DNA of 64,000 bases, from positions 106,884,501-106,948,500 of the forward strand of contig NC_092334.1 in NCBI RefSeq assembly GCF_046630445.1, written 5' to 3'. Below, in pieces: positions 58,953 to 64,000 of this stretch. Made by a program: the position numbers and the translations under genes. This stretch comes from Rutidosis leptorrhynchoides (Eukaryota > Streptophyta > Magnoliopsida > Asterales > Asteraceae). The notes beneath the pieces were generated by a model, which did no database searches, was not told the DNA's origin, and was given only the letters and a program-made list of their open reading frames with translations. Each line of letters starts with the position of its first letter. The stretch's first letter is position 1.

Positions 58953-59718
58953 TGTAGCGACCCGACAAAATCGTCATTGACGGCGCCGTCTACTTAGGTC
59001 CCGTTACATGGTCATAAGTCTTTAAAACAACGTTTGACCAAAAGTATGTCGCATTCATTTCAAAAGTAGAGATGTTTCAAGGTTTACAAAATAGTTCGAC
59101 AACTAGTTACATAACAAAGTTTAAAGTACAAATGAAACATATGCGACACAATTTGAAAGTAGTCAAAATACGCTCCACGTATGCATGTATACTCGACATC
59201 CAAACAAGTATCAAAAGTAATGAGCGGAAGCATGTATCATTAAGCATTCAAGGGCCTGAGAAAAACATAAAAGAATCTGTCAACGAAAACGTTGGTGAAA
59301 TCATAGTTGTATGCATAAAGTATATTTGTATCACAAGGTTTAGTATAAATCGTTTATCAAGCGTATACATCTCAAAAGATGTGTTTGTATCACGAGCACC
59401 CAATTATCAAGCTTAACTGAATCTTACCTCTGCATAATAGTGTTAGAACCTACACTATACATCGAAAGTACGTTTCATTCATCTGAATGAGGGTTCGTCA
59501 AACCCGCATGGCCACACAACATAATTTCTCGCTTACACCCTACAAGTGTAACTAATGATAATTGGACTTGAGGATTTTCGTTCTAACTCGTATGTATCTT
59601 TGCTTTCGTATAGTATTCAAAGTATCAAAGTATGAAAAGTATATATATACATGTGAAAAGTATATATAAGTATGTAATGTATATGTTTTCTCATCCCACG
59701 ATTTTAAAAGTATAAAAG
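58953..59718 (-). repeat. 5' LTR of the second Tekay element (portion in window)
   Basis: It starts TGTAGCGACCCG beside the PBS and matches 51662 onward. At 59718 an unrelated LTR begins, and by comparison with the other LTR the rest of this repeat lies beyond that insertion. Confidence 0.85.
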
Positions 59719-60029
59719 TGTGACACCGCTATTTTTTTTTAATACGTGGCGGAAGCATAATATTAATTAATTACGATATCAACATTTGTACAAACCGATG
59801 TCACGTATCATTAAAACAATTTACATATTAATAGGAAGAGACGTAAATACATTCTGTTTTCAAAGGTACACGGTTCATATTCTAAAAGACCACATCCGAG
59901 TTAACCCAGTCAAACATAACATCATCATGCCCGTCTTCTCCCAAAAGCACTATCTACAAAAGCTAACAACCTGCAGGGAGGAGATGGAGGGGAATTAGCA
60001 CGAAGCTAAGTGAGTACGACTAACATCTA

Positions 60030-61103
60030 ACATCTCTACTTTTGAGATGGAGGGGAATTAGCACGAAGCTAAGTGAGCACGAAGCTAAGTCATCTTATGT
60101 ATCACAAGCCTCCGTCAACATCTAACATGCTACAACTATATCATCTGTGGGGTTTCTCCCCTCCTGTCCAACAACAAGAGCAGAAGATCACCCGGCTGAT
60201 AAAGTCTGTGCCCCGGACCCCACCCCAGAACTCAATCTCTGATTTGCCGAACACTGTAACGCTTTGTATCCCATAAGTTGATAAATCCTCTATATATATA
60301 TTATCTCTGCAAGAATCCAACTTCGCCTCTTGATTTATCATACCACATCACACATTTAACATCGCAAGAAGGAATCATACCCCAAAGTAGAACAACATGT
60401 ACCTGTCACTCCTCATCTTTTACAAAGAACCCATATCGTTTCATCTTTATCCTTCTACTTGATTAAATCCAATAAACTTCCTAATTCACTGATCAATTTA
60501 ACCTGGAATACCTAATAGGTCGAGTACACCAACTCCGTCCAACAGAATCTTTTTCTTTATTATTATCATTATTTTATTACTTTTACTACTGGCGACGAAT
60601 GCTTCTGTATCAGATAATAGTACGGTTGTCGAACTGTTGTCGAGGTTGTATCATCGGTGACTAAAATATTATCCATCGCGGTTACATCTAAGCAGAAACT
60701 GAACATCCACCTGACACTGACTAGACCGTCTGATCTGAAGTATAATATCTAAGTCCACTTGTACTTACTGCTCTAACGTATATTACCTGCCCTGAATCTT
60801 AAATAACTGTCCTTACAACCTTGACATCTGTCTCCGAGGTTCTTCACCTGATATAAATCTGTACTCTGCAGCTCTAACTGTTCTAGGGGCGTTGGGGTCA
60901 CAGCGTTACCGTCACTATCAATCATACCTGTACTGCACATCATCTTACACCAAAGCTTAGTATAAACTCGGTTAGTACTAACAACTAACACACAACCGGT
61001 CCTCATACTCACTTAACCCATCCCCAGCATGTTATGTTTGACATGACTCTACTAAGTTTGGGAACATGACATTTAGACCACAATGTACATGCAGCCAAAC
61101 TAA
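60030..61103 (-). other. Internal non-coding sequence of the TGTGACACC element
   Basis: Short frames only, including a 79-codon frame at 60773-61012 with no known motif. GATGGAGGGGAATTAGCACG is repeated near 59984 and 60046. Confidence 0.45.
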
Positions 61104-61118
61104 GCTCTGATACCAACT

Positions 61119-62987
61119 TGTGACACCACTATTTTTTTTTAATACGTGGCGGAAGCATAATATTAATTAATTACGATATCAACATTTGTACAAACCGATG
61201 TCACGTGTCATTAAAACAATTTACATATTAATAAGAAGAGACGTAAATACATTCTGTTTTCAAAGGTACACGGTTCATATTCTAAAAGACCACATCAGAG
61301 TTAACCCAGTCAAACATAACATCATCATGCCCGTCTTCTCCCAAAAGCACTATCTACAAAAGCTAACAACCTGCAGGGAGGAGATGGAGGGGAATTAGCA
61401 CGAAGCGTGAGTACGACTAACTACAGGCCATAGTATACATAAGTGTTATACTAATCATGTCACATAGTCTAACACACAAACATCACCCAGTAGTGCAGTC
61501 TACAGAGACTCCGGCGGTTCGGCCAAACCATTAACCTCCAGTTGATCGGGCTGGGGTTTACCGGAAGTTCCTCCTACATACCGTGCTGCATAAATCATCC
61601 ACACGCGACGTACGCGTCATTCAAACATATACTACACGGATGCAAATAGGCTACCACATGAGGAACCCAACCCGCAGGTTGATCTCTCCTATCGAATTAG
61701 GCTACCACAAGATAGGGACGCACTGGGCTCCAGCAGACAAGCATCAACTAACATGCAGTCATCACAAGGTACTAACTAATCACAACAATAAGTATATCTA
61801 ACAAGCATGGCAATCATAATATAACATGCTACAATATACTATATTCTCCGGTTAGTCCCACTCACCAAATACCAGCAAACGAGAAGGTATTCAGCTATCT
61901 AATTACTGAACCTTCTCTTTCTCCTTTTCTCCTGAGAAAACATATACACAAGTTAGTTTCTGTCCGTTAACACCAAATAACACAATATAAAAATTTTTGT
62001 CAGAAAAACTGTCCGCTAAAATTTTTCTCCTTAACACTTGTGCACTTTCAAAATTTACATCAAAATCATCAAAATACAAACGGGCAGCATAACGGCTAAA
62101 ACTCAACACTTTGGTAAAATATTCTGCCCTGGACACTCAGTCGGTCGACTGACTCTTACAGTCGGTCGACTGTCGACACAACCGGTCGACTGACATTCCC
62201 AGTCGGCCGATTCATTTGGTATATCCACAATCGGCCGAAAGTCAATACTCAGTCGGTCGGTTGTCTGTCAATCGGTCGGTTCACTACGTAGGTCGGTCGA
62301 CTGTCGACTGACAGTCGGCCGACTGTGTTCATCTTCTTCAGAAACTGAACATAGGCTACGGACTTCACGCTAAATTCACCAAAACTCGATCTAGAGCTCG
62401 TTTTCGACATCAAAACTTACCACAACTCAATTACTACATGTTATAGACTATAAACCCACAACAATTTGACCATAACAACACTTAAATCACTTGTTTTGAC
62501 CCAAATTCAAGCTTTTGAACAAATACACTTAAAACACCATTTTCTTGAAGATTAAAGCATGAAAAGCTATGAATCTTACCTTGTTAGAATCAGCAAATCA
62601 CAAGGAACACGAAAATGTAAATGATTCGAGCTCTAGATCAAAGATTAGAATTAGGGTTTGATTGTAGGTGAAAGGGAGGGTACGGGAGTGTTTGGGATTT
62701 TTCTAGAAATGGGAAGAAGAACACAGCCCACTAGTCACTTAATTGGGTTTAATTCCCACACTGTGTGACACACGGGTATTTATCAGTTATCTGATATCTT
62801 TCGTACATCATTTGGCAACCCAAACGAAGTCCAAATTAAATAAACAAACCTGTTCTGTGACCCTTGTCACAAACTGGTCCTAACCACGTCATCAAATAAC
62901 CATAAATGTTAATTAAAATAAAAACATATAAAACCACACAACGGAAAAATAGACCATTTCAACTAGGCCCGATTCAAGGATGTTACA
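61119..62987 (-). repeat. Full LTR of the TGTGACACC element
   Basis: It is 1869 bp, TGTGACACCAC to GGATGTTACA. It contains the GTCGGTCGAC palindrome cluster (62138-62326). The 70-codon ORF at 61186-61398 recurs at 59786-59998 and is LTR sequence, not a gene. Confidence 0.85.
62138..62326. repeat. Cluster of CAGTCGGTCGACTG-type palindromes
   Basis: About ten variants of AGTCGG(T/C)CGACTG within 190 bp, several perfect palindromes, separated by 10-25 bp. They are embedded in an LTR that is otherwise AT-rich. Confidence 0.9.
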
Positions 62988-63005
62988 AATCTACCCCCCT
63001 TAAAG

Positions 63006-63025
63006 AGATTCCGTCCTCGGAATCT
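63006..63025 (-). other. LTR-adjacent hairpin, AGATTCCG/CGGAATCT stem
   Basis: A perfect 8-bp stem with TCCT loop (AGGA on sense), 18 nt inside the LTR edge at 62987 and beside a C-rich run (CTACCCCCCTT on plus). The stem differs from those at 13839 and 1504 while pairing is kept. Confidence 0.8.
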
Positions 63026-64000
63026 GGTCTACCAAAACAAGTAAAGTCACAGGTTCTAATCACATCCACTGTTCTCTAATCTAAGTGCTAGTCAAACGTA
63101 CGATACACAAGTACTCCAACACACATAGTCGGTTAAATCACCACCAGGGTCTTTCTCATCAACAAAATCAACAAATTTACTTACCAAAATCAATAACCAA
63201 ATCAAAACTCTTATCATTTAAAACCAACCACCGTTTCTAACAAGATGTAAAGGATAACTAACTTTCATGACAAACACCGTCAATAATAATTATGGTTACC
63301 ACAAAGTTCGTAGTTCTAACAATCAGCATTCTCAATTTCCACGGTCCTCTCATAGATCAAGGTCCATATCAAATCACTATGTCATCTGTTATCAACAAAT
63401 TACTCATTTTGTCATAGCATCTATCTCTTTTATGCAGTTATCTTTCTTAAAAATTTCTAAGTACATGCAACAGATATTCCTCTAATTCACTAAATTCCAA
63501 TCATACAGCACAATAGTCAGACAATTTACTACACAATTGACCATAGTATCACACTCTTCTCTTGCACACGTAAGTAAGTACCATCGGTCAATCATATTTC
63601 AAAAACTGCGCAAGTCATTTTCTATCCGAGTTCTAAGATAAAAGGATAACAACTCATCAGTGCAATACCATCTACCGTTAAACTCCTTTTAAACAGGAAA
63701 CAACACATAGACAATACATCAATCCGTCATCGATTCTAATAAATTTTCACACTTTTTCCCCAGTCATAGGTAATTGTTCACCATTTAACCCATCAATTAT
63801 CACTAACATTTTGGTTTCCGTCAATTCTCCATAAAAAGTTCTACATTAGAACGACAATTGCACATCACACATCATAAAGACGAATGGAAATCCACTTTTA
63901 ATTCATCATATGTAAACCATATCATCAGGTTACGAGATTACCCATTAGATAACTCCATCGAATTTTCCAATTCAATTCATCTAAACCATAAATTCGTCGT
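63026..64000. other. Internal sequence of the TGTGACACC element up to the window end
   Basis: AT-rich, short frames only, no recognised domain. On the sense strand this would be the stretch upstream of the hairpin and polypurine tract. Confidence 0.4.

Larger units (their letters stand above)
51662..59718 (-). mobile_element. Second Tekay-lineage chromovirus (minus strand)
   Basis: 3' LTR at 51662-53988, gag-pol at about 54024-58529 and the initiator-Met primer site near 58934-58950. The 5' LTR starts at 58953 and is interrupted at 59718 by another element, with its continuation outside the window. The LTR termini are TGTAGCGACCCG and GGGATGTTACA. The LTR copies differ at about 1 in 100 positions, so the insertion is young. 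The coding region is broken at about five or six places. It differs from the Tekay element at 10851 in LTR sequence and lacks the two extra ORFs. Confidence 0.88.
59719..64000 (-). mobile_element. Further LTR retroelement family, LTR-internal-LTR-internal layout
   Basis: It begins TGTGACACCGC, a partial LTR matching 61119 onward for about 290 bp. Non-coding internal sequence then runs to a Met-type primer site (61104-61115), followed by a full LTR (61119-62987). To the right lies a C-rich tract (polypurine on the sense strand), a hairpin (63006-63025) and internal sequence to the window end. The full LTR thus has internal sequence on both sides, a sign of recombination between copies or an unusual tandem. 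No gag-pol motif was seen in the window. Confidence 0.75.

Noticed and set aside
59786-59998. 70-codon ORF as a gene
   Set aside because: It recurs at 61186-61398 because both lie in LTR copies.
60773-61012. 79-codon minus-strand ORF near the primer site
   Set aside because: It has no known motif and lies in a non-coding internal region. It may be a leader peptide, but nothing supports it.

Overview
The window is nuclear DNA of a flowering plant. Long LTR retrotransposons of the Tekay (chromovirus), Athila and Tat lineages, MITEs, a 5S-derived sequence and a SINE with a TTG-type tail make up almost all of it. From memory, the elements resemble those of the daisy family (Asteraceae). Only one host gene is supported: a two-exon gene at 33315-35924 for a small single-pass membrane protein of unknown function. 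I see no tRNA gene, no functional rRNA gene and no CRISPR array.

Left third (1-30206): this is a stack of insertions. The oldest layer is a Tat-lineage element on the minus strand, with remnants at 23743-30206. A non-coding LTR element (about 170-23742, minus) inserted into it. A Tekay element (10851-23675, minus) then inserted into one LTR of the non-coding element, with a 5-bp target duplication. That Tekay element carries two extra sense ORFs ahead of gag: an acidic protein and an F-box protein. Solo LTRs of the same Tekay family lie at 2739-6190 (plus) and 26507-29760 (minus). A small TRIM sits at 23875-24308.

Middle (30207-37487): a LINE end with a small DNA-transposon insert is followed by a 5S rRNA-headed SINE-like insertion (31422-31661) with clear target duplications. 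Next come a fold-back MITE, the host gene (its intron holds a hAT MITE, a (TA)n tract and a SINE sharing its tail with the 5S-headed element), and another hAT MITE.

Right part (37488-64000): a broken Athila element on the plus strand (37488 to about 51381) has a solo Athila LTR inserted in its 3' ORF region. That solo LTR itself carries a Mutator-type MITE. A second Tekay element (51662-59718, minus) follows. A different LTR family (59719 to the end, minus) has inserted in its 5' LTR, in an LTR-internal-LTR-internal arrangement.

Most notable observations: (1) a hairpin next to the LTR in four distinct element families has a constant position and loop, but its stem sequence changes with pairing preserved. 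(2) A 5S rRNA/SINE chimera has target duplications. (3) The F-box and acidic ORF module is followed by a second copy of the element's polypurine-tract/LTR junction. (4) Paired GCGATCGC palindromes sit upstream of TATA boxes in Athila. All alignments and similarities were judged by eye, and family names rest on recognised protein motifs and element ends.
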